Below, piece after piece: positions 1 through 8,913 of a stretch of 13,165 nt of DNA (positions within the stretch are counted from its first letter, which is position 1; each line of letters begins with the position of its first letter). Below the pieces are notes generated by a model. The model ran no database searches. It was not told where the DNA came from and saw only the letters and a program-made list of their open reading frames with translations. A program made the position numbers and the translations under genes. This stretch comes from an uncultured Chloroflexota bacterium (lineage in GTDB: Bacteria > Chloroflexota > Chloroflexia > Thermomicrobiales > UBA6265): contig CALGSZ010000100.1 in NCBI GenBank assembly GCA_937901745.1, forward strand, positions 1 to 13,165, read 5' to 3'.

Positions 1-39
1 CCGCAATTCGGGGGACTGCTCAGAAGGCGCGTAAACCGG

Positions 40-45
40 TATAAT
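40..45 (+). promoter_or_regulatory. candidate -10 element upstream of tig
   Basis: A perfect TATAAT hexamer stands out in GC-rich sequence. The matching -35 position (about 17-22, TGCTCA) is a weak match to TTGACA. Transcription would begin near position 52, leaving a leader of about 150 nt before the tig start. The leader holds a 7-bp GC-rich stem (94-100 pairing with 111-117) and a weaker 6-bp pairing (129-134 with 159-164). Assignment to tig is by position only. Confidence 0.45.
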
Positions 46-51
46 TTGGCG

Positions 52-123
52 ATGTCGGCGTGGCCGAGCAGACTGCGGACGCTGCCGAACCGCGACCGCG
101 AGGCTCCGGCCGCGGTCATGTAG
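52..123 (+). CDS. possible leaderless 23-codon leader ORF
   Basis: An ATG lies six bases after the TATAAT box, about where transcription would start, and opens a 23-codon frame ending in TAG at 121-123. The peptide is rich in Arg, Pro and Ala and resembles nothing I recognise. There is no Shine-Dalgarno sequence, so translation would have to be leaderless. A chance ORF of this length is common at this base composition, so this is only a candidate leader peptide for tig. Confidence 0.2.
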   Translation: MSAWPSRLRTLPNRDREAPAAVM

Positions 124-205
124 GTATTGGGATCGCGCCGGCGCTCCTCTGTCCGTCGGATCCCGCTTGCAAGCCATATAGGCCAGGAAAGGGACGCGAA
201 CCAGC

Positions 206-1684
206 GTGAAAGTCACCGTCGAGCGCCTCCCCGCTAGCCAAGTCCTCCTCGACATTGCCGCTGATGAGGACGAGTTCAACGAGGCTGTCGAGAAAGCGGC
301 CCGCCGGCTCGCCCGCGAGGCGGTTATCCCCGGCTTCCGGAAGGGCAAGGTGCCCCGGCATATCCTCGAGCGGCTGGTCGGCCGGGAGGTCTTCGTCGAA
401 GAGGCGAACAGGAGCCTGATGGACGACCTCTACCGGCGCGCCTTGCAGCAGGAAGAGCTCATCCCCGTTGGCGATCCGGACGTCGAGTTCGTCCAGGCCG
501 AGCCGCTCGCCTTCAAGGTCACCGTGCCGGTCTATCCGGATGTCGACCCCGGCGCTTATCGGGACGTGCGCATCGAGCCGGTCGATGCCTCGATCGATGA
601 GGCGAAGGTTGATGAGGTGATCGAGCGGCTGCGCGTCAGCCAAAGCCCGTGGGTCGATCCCGCTGAGCCGCGCACGCCGCGCGAGGGCGATCAGGTCACG
701 GTCGATATCACGATCACCGAAGGGGAAGAGGAGTTCCAGCCGCCGCTGGAGAACGGCGTCTTCGTCCTGGGCGAGGATCAGCTGCTCGAAGAGCTGCGGA
801 CGGCTATCGAGGGCCTGAAGGTCGGCGAATCGACCTCCGTGGAGATCTCCTATCCAGAGGAAGGGGAGAACGCTCCGAACGATCGCCGTCGCGGCAAGAC
901 GCTGACCTACACGATCACGCTCAAAGAGCTGAAGGAACGTGACCTCCTTCCGCTCGATGATGACTTCGCGAAGACCTACGCCAACGCGGATTCCCTGGAG
1001 GCACTGCGCGAGCGGGTACGCGCCAACCTCCATGCCGAGCGGACGCGAGAGGCGCGCGCCGAGGCGATCAACCAGATCGTCGACAAGATGGTCGAGGGAG
1101 CGACAGTCGAGATTCCCCAGGCCATGATCGAAGACGCGCTGGACGAGGAGATCGAGCAGCTGCGGCAACGGCTCAGCTATCGCCGGATCTCGCTGGAGGC
1201 TTACCTGCGCTCCACGAACCAGACGGAGGCGGAGCTGAGAGATGAGCTCCGGGAGGGCGTCGAGCGCCGGCTGCGCACCACGCTCGTCCTGCGCGAGATC
1301 GCCGAGCGGGAAGGGATCGAGGTCGCTGAGTCCGATGTCGAGTCGGAGATTGATGAGCTCACCGCTGGCGCGGACGAGGCGCAGCGCGACCAGCTGCGCG
1401 CCCTCTACCGGGCGGATCGGCAGTTCCGTTCGGCAGTCCGCAACGAGCTCTTCGACCGGCGGCTGACGGATCGACTGATCGAGATCGCGACCGAGGGTCG
1501 CGGCCCCGTCGTCAACGGCTGGGAGCCGCCCGCGGAGACGGAGGAAGCGACCTCCGACGGCGCGGACGCGGCGGAAGCGGCAGAGGCGTCGGCGGAGCAG
1601 CCCGCGGCGGCAGCGGCGACGGAGTCGGAGACAGCTTCCGAGTCTGCAACGGAAGAAGAGGAGGCCACGGCGACATCGTCGTGA
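206..1684 (+). CDS. tig: trigger factor (ribosome-associated chaperone)
   Basis: Trigger factor docks on ribosomal protein L23 at the exit tunnel and shields nascent chains in the cytosol; the family also carries a peptidyl-prolyl isomerase (FKBP-type) domain. The ribosome-binding signature GFRKGKVP is at residues 43-50. A diverged FKBP domain spans about 161-245 and the helical chaperone arms about 250-435. The protein ends in a 50-residue tail (443-492) rich in Ala, Glu, Ser and Thr, probably disordered, which makes it longer (492 aa) than the usual 430-450. The start is GTG, chosen because the trigger factor N-terminus begins there and a purine-rich AGGAAAGGGA lies 12-20 bases upstream. 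It is followed after 107 bases by clpP, the conserved tig-clpP-clpX order. Identification is secure; isomerase activity cannot be judged from sequence alone. Confidence 0.96.
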   Translation: MKVTVERLPASQVLLDIAADEDEFNEAVEKAARRLAREAVIPGFRKGKVPRHILERLVGREVFVEEANRSLMDDLYRRALQQEELIPVGDPDVEFVQAEPLAFKVTVPVYPDVDPGAYRDVRIEPVDASIDEAKVDEVIERLRVSQSPWVDPAEPRTPREGDQVTVDITITEGEEEFQPPLENGVFVLGEDQLLEELRTAIEGLKVGESTSVEISYPEEGENAPNDRRRGKTLTYTITLKELKERDLLPLDDDFAKTYANADSLEALRERVRANLHAERTREARAEAINQIVDKMVEGATVEIPQAMIEDALDEEIEQLRQRLSYRRISLEAYLRSTNQTEAELRDELREGVERRLRTTLVLREIAEREGIEVAESDVESEIDELTAGADEAQRDQLRALYRADRQFRSAVRNELFDRRLTDRLIEIATEGRGPVVNGWEPPAETEEATSDGADAAEAAEASAEQPAAAAATESETASESATEEEEATATSS

Positions 1685-1724
1685 CAAAGGTCGGCCCGTT
1701 TCGGATCACGAGTGGGCCGGCGAG

Positions 1725-1733
1725 TGGTACGAT
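1725..1733 (+). promoter_or_regulatory. candidate extended -10 promoter of clpP
   Basis: TGGTACGAT fits an extended -10 element (TG, one base, then TACGAT, four of six matches to TATAAT). The expected start is near 1740, giving a leader of about 50 nt before clpP. No convincing -35 is visible. Just upstream, CGGCCC (1692-1697) can pair with GGGCCG (1714-1719), which could attenuate read-through from tig. Confidence 0.35.
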
Positions 1734-1791
1734 TCATTCTGCCCGAGCCGAACGGCCACGGCGGTGGATCTAGAAACGAGGTCAACATCAT

Positions 1792-2457
1792 ATGGAGATC
1801 CCGAAGCTCGAGAACCTCATCCCCATGGTGGTGGAGAGCACCAACCGGGGGGAGCGCGCATTCGACATCTACTCTCGGCTCCTGAAGGACCGGATCATCT
1901 TTCTGGGTCACCCGATTGATGATCAGATTGCCAACCTGGTAATCGCGCAGCTGCTCTTCCTGGCGCACGAGGACCCGGAGCAGGACATCCGTCTGTATAT
2001 CAATTCTCCGGGCGGAGTCGTCTATTCCGGGCTCGCGATTTATGATACGATGCAGATGATCAAGCCCGACGTGGCGACCTTCTGCATCGGGATGAGCGCG
2101 AGCATGGCGGCGGTCCTCTTGGCCGGCGGAGCGAAGGGCAAGCGATTTGCCCTGCCGAATGCCCGCGTCATGATCCACCAGGGATCGGCGGGATTCCGCG
2201 GTAACGTGCCGGATATCGAGGTCGCGGCCCGCGAGACGCTCAACTTGACGAAGAAGCTGACCGAGATTCTGGCTCTGCACACGGGGCAGCCAGTCGAGCG
2301 CGTCAGGCGCGACACCGAACGTGATTACTACATGACGGCGCAGGAGGCGCTCGAGTACGGCCTCATCGACGAGGTGCTTGAACCCGTTCACAAGGTTGGC
2401 GATGTCGTCACCTCGAACGGCGCCGACGTCGATGGCAAGGCGAAGGCGAGCCGCTAG
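1792..2457 (+). CDS. clpP: ATP-dependent Clp protease proteolytic subunit ClpP
   Basis: ClpP is the serine peptidase that forms the double-heptamer degradation chamber used by Clp ATPases. The whole catalytic triad is visible: Ser104 in the GMSASMA segment, His129 in MIHQ, and Asp178 in TERDYY, with the His-Asp distance (49 residues) equal to that of E. coli ClpP. The oxyanion-loop stretch NSPGG is at residues 71-75. The usual Gly after the Ser-Met pair is Ala106 here, a mild variation. At 221 aa the length is normal, with a short polar C-terminal tail (about 205-221). The ATG is preceded by a CGAGGT ribosome-binding site about nine bases upstream. It lies between tig and clpX; ClpX encoded 146 bases downstream is the expected partner ATPase. 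Identification is secure. Confidence 0.97.
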   Translation: MEIPKLENLIPMVVESTNRGERAFDIYSRLLKDRIIFLGHPIDDQIANLVIAQLLFLAHEDPEQDIRLYINSPGGVVYSGLAIYDTMQMIKPDVATFCIGMSASMAAVLLAGGAKGKRFALPNARVMIHQGSAGFRGNVPDIEVAARETLNLTKKLTEILALHTGQPVERVRRDTERDYYMTAQEALEYGLIDEVLEPVHKVGDVVTSNGADVDGKAKASR

Positions 2458-2507
2458 CGGTTCGCTGGAAGCCAAGAGCCGGTAGCTGGCCGGCAGCGAC
2501 GAGGGCA

Positions 2508-2545
2508 CAGGTGAGCGCACTGCCATGACCCGCCCCATTCACCTG
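2508..2545 (+). repeat. inverted repeat in the clpP-clpX gap
   Basis: CAGGTGA (2508-2514) is an exact inverted match to TCACCTG (2539-2545) across a 24-base spacer, within the 146-base gap between clpP and clpX. It could be an operator or a weak RNA stem, or chance. No T-run follows, so it is not a terminator. I see no clear promoter for clpX in this gap. Confidence 0.2.
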
Positions 2546-2603
2546 GCACAGTCCGACTGGCGATCGGCGACCGGCTCGCGGCTTCGACGGCTCCGAGGAC
2601 GAG

Positions 2604-3866
<1,263 letters not shown>

Positions 3867-3902
3867 GGAGCGCCGAACGCAACGTCAAATCAGCGAGCAA
3901 TT

Positions 3903-3953
3903 GGGAAGGCGACCGCGCCAACACTTGGCACCGGTCGCCTTCTCGCGTCTTTA
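3903..3953 (+). terminator. nested hairpin terminator after clpX
   Basis: GAAGGCGACCG (3905-3915) pairs perfectly with CGGTCGCCTTC (3932-3942), and two further outer pairs (one a G-U wobble) extend the stem to 13 bp. Inside the loop a second stem, GCCAA (3917-3921) with TTGGC (3925-3929), closes a three-base loop. The 3' side is pyrimidine-rich (TCTCGCGTCTTT), an imperfect U-tract. It most likely ends the transcript containing clpX. Confidence 0.75.
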
Positions 3954-3978
3954 CGAATCTGCTGAGAACGGCAGGTAG

Positions 3979-4007
3979 CCGTGAACCGGTAGGTCACGGT
4001 TTCCGTG
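3979..4007 (-). terminator. overlapping small hairpins after the minus-strand gene
   Basis: Directly after the minus-strand stop codon, CACGG (3995-3999) and CCGTG (4003-4007) form a 5-bp stem with a three-base loop. An alternative 6-bp stem pairs CCGTGA (3979-3984) with TCACGG (3994-3999). The two structures are mutually exclusive. No T-run follows on the minus strand, so a terminator role is only suggested by position. Confidence 0.3.
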
Positions 4008-4008
4008 C

Positions 4009-4245
4009 TCACGACTCGTTGCGTTGTTCGTGGAACTCGGCAAGGTACCGATCGTGGTTCGCCGCCAGGTCTTCTGGAACGTCGAGCTCTTTGCCGATCA
4101 TGCCGACGATGTCCCAGAGAGGATCGGCCTCAGAGGTCGGACGACCCGCCTTCAGCAGGTCGACTGGGCCGGGTTCGTCACGGACAGATTCCCCGTCGCC
4201 AACGCCCGATTGCTGCTCAGCGACAAGACGCATGAACCTCAGCAC
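4009..4245 (-). CDS. small antitoxin-like protein, N-terminus possibly frameshifted
   Basis: A 78-codon minus-strand frame from GTG at 4245. The C-terminal half contains DPLWDIVGMIG, then DVPEDLAANHDRYLAEF, a pattern I associate with short antitoxin-like proteins found beside PIN-domain toxins in Chloroflexota and cyanobacteria; this is recalled pattern likeness, not a search result. No toxin gene is adjacent, so if it is an antitoxin it is solitary. An internal ATG (4233-4231) has GAGG just upstream and is an alternative start. The same frame remains open upstream to a TAG at 4296-4294 and reads plausibly (YELVAGLDDEQ), yet offers no start codon there; an ATG at 4301-4299 is out of frame with it. 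One extra base between them would join the two, so the gene may carry a frameshift. The opposite-strand reading of this stretch is arginine-rich and looks non-coding. Confidence 0.55.
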   Translation of the reverse strand: MLRFMRLVAEQQSGVGDGESVRDEPGPVDLLKAGRPTSEADPLWDIVGMIGKELDVPEDLAANHDRYLAEFHEQRNES

Positions 4246-4348
4246 GGTGAGCGTTTGCTCATCGTCGAGCCCGGCAACGAGTTCGTAGATCGTCTACTCA
4301 TGCGCTGTTTCCCGCGCATCCAGATTGGTTATCGCTCGCGCGAAGGCG

Positions 4349-4370
4349 GACCGCTTCGGTCATTCTTTCT
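4349..4370 (+). other. small hairpin with T-rich tail in the gap before the CHAT gene
   Basis: GACCG (4349-4353) pairs with CGGTC (4357-4361) around a CTT loop and is followed by ATTCTTTCTT. This short stem could act as a weak terminator insulating the large gene from upstream transcription. An alternative pairing uses CGAAG (4341-4345) and CTTCG (4354-4358). Apart from this and the TATACT box, I see nothing identifiable between 4246 and 4524. Confidence 0.2.
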
Positions 4371-4478
4371 TGGCCAGCTGATACCAGCCTCGCGTTCGAT
4401 GCTCTCCTCATACACGCTTGCCCCAGCCGCGCGGCGGCCTCTGCCCGGCGGCTTCCGGCTGCTTCCTGCTCCGTGCTC

Positions 4479-4484
4479 TATACT
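4479..4484 (+). promoter_or_regulatory. candidate -10 element of the CHAT/TPR gene
   Basis: TATACT matches the -10 consensus at five of six positions. A start near 4491 would fall after the in-frame ATG at 4486 and about 35 bases before the ATG at 4525, favouring the latter as the true start. The -35 region is poor (TTCCGG at 4453-4458 is 20 bases away). Confidence 0.35.
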
Positions 4485-4524
4485 GATGCGAAGGTCAGCA
4501 GCGAGGCGCGGCGCGCGAGACGGC

Positions 4525-7500
4525 ATGTCCCTATCAGCAACGTCATCGTCAACCGAACGCTCGTCAACGCCATCAGCAGGCGATGCTGTCGCGCAGCCAT
4601 CCCGCTCGCGCCCGGCTCCCAAGACATTTCGCATCCAACTCCAACGCGCGAACGGCAACCTCATCCACGTCACCGCGTCTGGCCCGGCCGGCGCCGCCAA
4701 GGCAGACGTCCAAGCGCCGTCCATTCCCGCCCTGCCCGACGATCCCGATGAACGCTGGCGCGCCGCCGTGCGGACCGGCGAGCACCTCTTCGCCGTCGCT
4801 TTCCCGCCGCCAGTTCTGAAGCTACTCGAGGAAAGCCGGTACCAGGTCGGCGACGATCCGCTGCCGGTCATACTCCTCGCCGGCGACGATCTCGGTGCCC
4901 TGCCGTGGGAGCTCCTCCGCGATCCGGAGAGCGAGCGGTTCCTTGCGCTGCATCCTCGGCACCCACTGTTTCGATCGGTGGGAGAAGTCGGCACGTCCGC
5001 CGACCGGGCTCCGCCGCCAGTGGGCAAGCTCCGCGTGCAGATCGTCACGCCAGCCGCCGACGAGACGACGATCGCCCTTGCCGCGAAGATCGGCGCACCT
5101 CCCCGTGTCGAGGTCTCCATAGCCGCTGAGATAGCCGAGCAGTCACCTGCCCCTCACGTCCTTCATCTCGTTCCCGGCGCCACGCTCCCAGCAGAAATGC
5201 CCGACATCCGGCTGGTCGTCTGCCCGGATGGCGTCTCACCTGCCGATTCCAACGGCTCGCGGCTGGCCGTGCTGACCGTCCCATCCTCCATGCCCACGGA
5301 CCGGCAGGCGGACTTCTTCGCTCGCTGGTATGAGTCGCTGGCAAATGGTCTCTCACTCGAGCACTCGACGTTAGCAGCACGCCGCGCCCTCGCCACCGCC
5401 CACGGCGTCACCGACCTCGCCTGGGCGGCCCCTGTCCTCACCGCGCCCGATGCGGGCCAGGTGCTGGTGCGCCCATCGCGCAATCTGGGCCTGTCCGTGG
5501 ACAGCGTCGGCAACGTGCTCAAGGAACGCGGCACCAGCTGGTTCAGCGACACCCTCTCCGGCATCGCCTCCTCGGTCGTCGTGTTTCTCGTCGGGCTGCT
5601 GCTCTACCGCGTCGGCTTCAGCTCGTCGCCAGAGTTCTCGCTGGACATCCTTTCCCCCTGGTCGCTCTACCAGAGCTTCAAGGGGCTCATCCTGGAGCTC
5701 TCCACCTATCAGGAGCATTTCCTCCTGATCGCCGCCGGCATTTTGCTGCTCTTGACTTTGGTGGTCGGATTCTTCTGGACGCGGACCCGTGAGATCCCGA
5801 AAGAGGAGCGGCGCGGCCTGATCTGGCACTTCGCAGATCCGTTCTCCAGCCTGCGCACCGTCGCCTTCGTCGGCGTTGCAGCGCTGGTGGTCGCCGGCGC
5901 CTTCGCCTACCAGCAGTATCTTTGGCAGGTTGCGTTGCCCATCCCGGACGATGCGATTGGCTTCGCCATCACCAAAGAGGCGGCAGCGGCGTCATTCAGC
6001 GAAGAGTTTGCCGACGCCCTCTACGCTCAGGGGCAGACGAAGCGCATCGTCGTGCGGGAGCTGCCGGTGCGCTTCGATGCGAGACACACGGACCAAGCCC
6101 GCGAGCTCGGCCGCCGCATCGGCGCGCGAGCGGTCATCATCTACCGGCAGGATGACCAAGGGGACGGCGCTCGCCAGTACGTGGCCTACGTCGTCTTCAC
6201 CGATCCGAATGTCGGACTCACCGTCGGTAGCGCCGCGCCCTCGGCGCTCACTCAACCCGGCCAGCTCTCGACAACCTCGGCGCCGACCGTCCAGATCCGG
6301 GAAGGGCTCGAGATCCCCGCGCTGCGCACCGAGAACCTGACCGAGCTGGTCAACGCCGCCGCCGGAGTCGTCGCCTTGCACGAGAACCGAGCGCGAGAGG
6401 CGATCGCGCTCCTGGAGCAGGCGGTGCCGCGCGACACCGACGCGCCGAATACCGGGATCATCAACTTCTATCTCGGCGCCGCCTACTTTACGGCCGACGA
6501 CATGGAGCGCACTGCCGAGGCGCTCGACCGTGCCGCGACCTTCTACGAGGGGCGGCAGCAGGCCGGCTGGGTGCTCGGCCCTCAGGACCTACTGATCCTC
6601 GCCAAGACGTATCTCCTTCGCAGCCGAGCGGACCAAGCCCTCACGAACGATCCGCAAAGCGCCATTCCTTGGCTGGAGAAAGCCGTCGCCCTGCGCGAGG
6701 CCACGGTCGCCCGCGCCGGGAATCTCGAGCGCCCAATCGAGGTTCACTCGACATTCGCCCGCGTCTTCGCCGAGTTGGCGAACCAGCACCGGCGTCTGAA
6801 CCAGCCCGACGAGCAGACCTATTGGGAAGGGCGCGCCGATGACGAGCTGGCGATCATCCAGGAGGTGGCCGATCCCACGGACACGGCGACGGCTGTCCAG
6901 GAGGCTGGCGTTCGATTCTTCGCTGGCGACTGCGTCGGCGCTCTCCGAGCGGCGGATCGCGCACTCGCCATTGATCCCCAACACGTCGATGCGCTCACGA
7001 GCGCCGGGATCGTGGCGATGTTCCAAGGCCGGCCCGACGACGCCACCGAGCGCTGGGAAACGTCGCTCGCCGTTCGCCCGGATGACATCGTCGCCCTGCA
7101 GACGCTCGCCGCGATCGACGTGAGCCAGGCGCTTGGCGGCGACCTCGGCACCTACGTCGACCTGGTGTACCTGGAACAGGCTGAAGAACATCTCCGCGCG
7201 ATCCTCGACGTCGATCCAGTCAACCTTCAGGCGCAGGCGGATTTGGCCACGAACGCCTGGTTCCGCGCGCACGGCCAGCTTAGCGACCTCACTGCCCTTA
7301 CCGCGGGCGACCTGTTCACCTATAGCAAGAGCCGGCGCCTGTGGCGGCAGGATCGCGACCGGCGCGACGCGGCCGTGGCGGCGTTGGGCGATGCGATCGA
7401 AGCGCGCCGGATGATCGCCGCCGAGCTACGGCGGGATGACCCAAGCGCCTGGGCCGCGCTTGCCCTCGCCTATAAGGAGCGAGCGAATCTCGTCTACACC

Positions 7501-8799
7501 TCGCTGAACGCGCTCTACGGCTTCCCGGTCGCGGACCCCAACGATCCACTGCTCCTCGCCGATGGCAAGCGCATCGTGGCCGACGCGGCGGCGGTGCGGG
7601 AATGGGCCGGCCGCGTCCTCGCCGATGGCTCCGGCGCCTCTCGACTGGATCGTCTCCACGCGCACGCCGCGCTCGTCGAGGCGCTGGAGTGGGAATGGAG
7701 CTGGCATTACTTCTTCGCTACGGACAAGAGTCGCGTCGAGGAGCTAGCCGACGAGTTCACGAGCGCGATCGACGCCGCGATCGCCGAGATCGAAGCCGAG
7801 GAGGTCACGACGCTCGATGAGATCGATCCGGCGCGCGCTATCTACTTCGTCGCGACGTTCGCCGCCATCATCAATAGCGACGAGCAGCGCGAGGCCGAGT
7901 ACCGCCAGAAGATCAACGGCCTCACCGCCCGCGAGATGTCTCAGCGCACTCACACCGCCACGCTCGACGCCACCTACTGCCGGGAGGAGCGGTTCCGCCT
8001 CGAGGGAGACACCGCGCTGACCGAGAGCGATCTGCCGGGCGCCCGCGCGGCTTACGAGCACGCGCTCGCCGCGAATCCCGAGCACGTCCCAGCCCTGCGC
8101 GGCCTCGCCGACGTGCTCTTCCGCGAGGGAGACGCCGCCGGAGCACGCGAGCAGCTCAACCGCGCCACCGAGCTCGCGCCGCGCGATCCTCAGAGCTGGG
8201 CTCGGCTTGGGCTCACTCTCCTGGTAACCGGCGATGTGGCCGGCCGGGATGAGGCGTACGCCCGCTTCTTCGAGATCACCGCGTCCCTGCCGCCGCAGGA
8301 GCAGATGGCGCACATCCGCCTCGCGATCGGCGATCTCCAGGCGCTGCTCGATCGCTCGCCGCAGCGGGCCGAGGCTATCCGTGCGGCGCTGCCGGCGCTG
8401 GTCCGCGGGCTCGACGCGATGCCGGTCGAGACGCATCAGACGCTTCAATACCCGCTGCTCTACGAGCAGCTCGGCTCGCTGGCGCTCCTCGCCGATGATC
8501 CAGCCACGGCCGAAATCCTAGCTCGACGCGCGATTGAGCTGGATGCGCACCTGCCGACGGCACACACCGCGCTCATCCTCTCCGTCTTAGCGCAAGGACG
8601 AGACGCCTCCGCCGAGCTCGATGCCCTCTCCCGCGAGATAAACGACCCCTTCTGGCAGGCAGACGGTGGCGAGCCGAATCCCGCCACGGTCCTCTCCATG
8701 ATCGAAGACGAGACCGAGCGCTACCTTCGCCAGTTCCCCGACCGGCGCGCCACGGTCGAACCAGCACTTGAACCGATCCTCGGCGCGCAAGCCCAATAA
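4525..8799 (+). CDS. membrane-anchored degenerate-CHAT, TolB-like, TPR-repeat protein
   Basis: A 1424-residue multidomain protein. Residues about 33-315 match the CHAT (caspase HetF-associated with TPRs) layout: LPWELLRDPESERFLAL at 126-142, the PHVLHLV strand around 210-216, and an end segment WAAPVL. The GHG holding the catalytic His is replaced by PG (217-218), and the usual ACES Cys motif is absent; Cys233 sits nearby in VVCPDG. Peptidase activity is therefore doubtful. Three hydrophobic helices follow at about 344-366, 399-418 and 445-465, then a TolB/FlgO-like alpha-beta module (about 475-562, with ELGRRIGARAVII), and helical TPR repeats from about 602 to near the end; the clearest units are around 790-860 and 1152-1240. 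Three helices would put the TPR part outside if the CHAT part is cytosolic. The start is uncertain: ATG at 4525 fits the TATACT box; ATG at 4486 and a TTG at 4024 are also in frame, but the latter overlaps the antisense gene. The function is unknown; a sensing or scaffolding role is inference. Confidence 0.85.
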   Translation: MSLSATSSSTERSSTPSAGDAVAQPSRSRPAPKTFRIQLQRANGNLIHVTASGPAGAAKADVQAPSIPALPDDPDERWRAAVRTGEHLFAVAFPPPVLKLLEESRYQVGDDPLPVILLAGDDLGALPWELLRDPESERFLALHPRHPLFRSVGEVGTSADRAPPPVGKLRVQIVTPAADETTIALAAKIGAPPRVEVSIAAEIAEQSPAPHVLHLVPGATLPAEMPDIRLVVCPDGVSPADSNGSRLAVLTVPSSMPTDRQADFFARWYESLANGLSLEHSTLAARRALATAHGVTDLAWAAPVLTAPDAGQVLVRPSRNLGLSVDSVGNVLKERGTSWFSDTLSGIASSVVVFLVGLLLYRVGFSSSPEFSLDILSPWSLYQSFKGLILELSTYQEHFLLIAAGILLLLTLVVGFFWTRTREIPKEERRGLIWHFADPFSSLRTVAFVGVAALVVAGAFAYQQYLWQVALPIPDDAIGFAITKEAAAASFSEEFADALYAQGQTKRIVVRELPVRFDARHTDQARELGRRIGARAVIIYRQDDQGDGARQYVAYVVFTDPNVGLTVGSAAPSALTQPGQLSTTSAPTVQIREGLEIPALRTENLTELVNAAAGVVALHENRAREAIALLEQAVPRDTDAPNTGIINFYLGAAYFTADDMERTAEALDRAATFYEGRQQAGWVLGPQDLLILAKTYLLRSRADQALTNDPQSAIPWLEKAVALREATVARAGNLERPIEVHSTFARVFAELANQHRRLNQPDEQTYWEGRADDELAIIQEVADPTDTATAVQEAGVRFFAGDCVGALRAADRALAIDPQHVDALTSAGIVAMFQGRPDDATERWETSLAVRPDDIVALQTLAAIDVSQALGGDLGTYVDLVYLEQAEEHLRAILDVDPVNLQAQADLATNAWFRAHGQLSDLTALTAGDLFTYSKSRRLWRQDRDRRDAAVAALGDAIEARRMIAAELRRDDPSAWAALALAYKERANLVYTSLNALYGFPVADPNDPLLLADGKRIVADAAAVREWAGRVLADGSGASRLDRLHAHAALVEALEWEWSWHYFFATDKSRVEELADEFTSAIDAAIAEIEAEEVTTLDEIDPARAIYFVATFAAIINSDEQREAEYRQKINGLTAREMSQRTHTATLDATYCREERFRLEGDTALTESDLPGARAAYEHALAANPEHVPALRGLADVLFREGDAAGAREQLNRATELAPRDPQSWARLGLTLLVTGDVAGRDEAYARFFEITASLPPQEQMAHIRLAIGDLQALLDRSPQRAEAIRAALPALVRGLDAMPVETHQTLQYPLLYEQLGSLALLADDPATAEILARRAIELDAHLPTAHTALILSVLAQGRDASAELDALSREINDPFWQADGGEPNPATVLSMIEDETERYLRQFPDRRATVEPALEPILGAQAQ

Positions 8800-8826
8800 C
8801 ACGCAACCTCCACACACATGCATATG

Positions 8827-8855
8827 TTGCACTACTTATGCAAGGTCGCTATGCT
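8827..8855 (+). promoter_or_regulatory. promoter of the 89-residue gene with overlapping inverted repeat
   Basis: TTGCAC (8827-8832) and TATGCT (8850-8855) are spaced by exactly 17 bases, three and four matches to consensus. They sit in an AT-rich island within otherwise GC-rich DNA. TTGCA (8827-8831) and TGCAA (8839-8843) form an inverted repeat covering the -35 element. The start would be near 8862, about 52 bases before the ATG. Confidence 0.5.
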
Positions 8856-8913
8856 GTGACCCCACCAGGCGCCGACCAGGGGGCTAGCGGCGCCGATACG
8901 CGGGAGGTACGCC

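Noticed and set aside
51..117. tRNA-like stretch (GTGGCCGAGC resembling a class II D-arm)
   Set aside because: No T-arm GTTCRAnYC motif, no acceptor stem and no anticodon arm could be found nearby.
116..1687. 523-codon antisense open frame covering all of tig
   Set aside because: It mirrors the codon bias of tig on the opposite strand, its translation begins with an Arg/Cys/Leu-rich low-complexity stretch, and tig is unmistakable.
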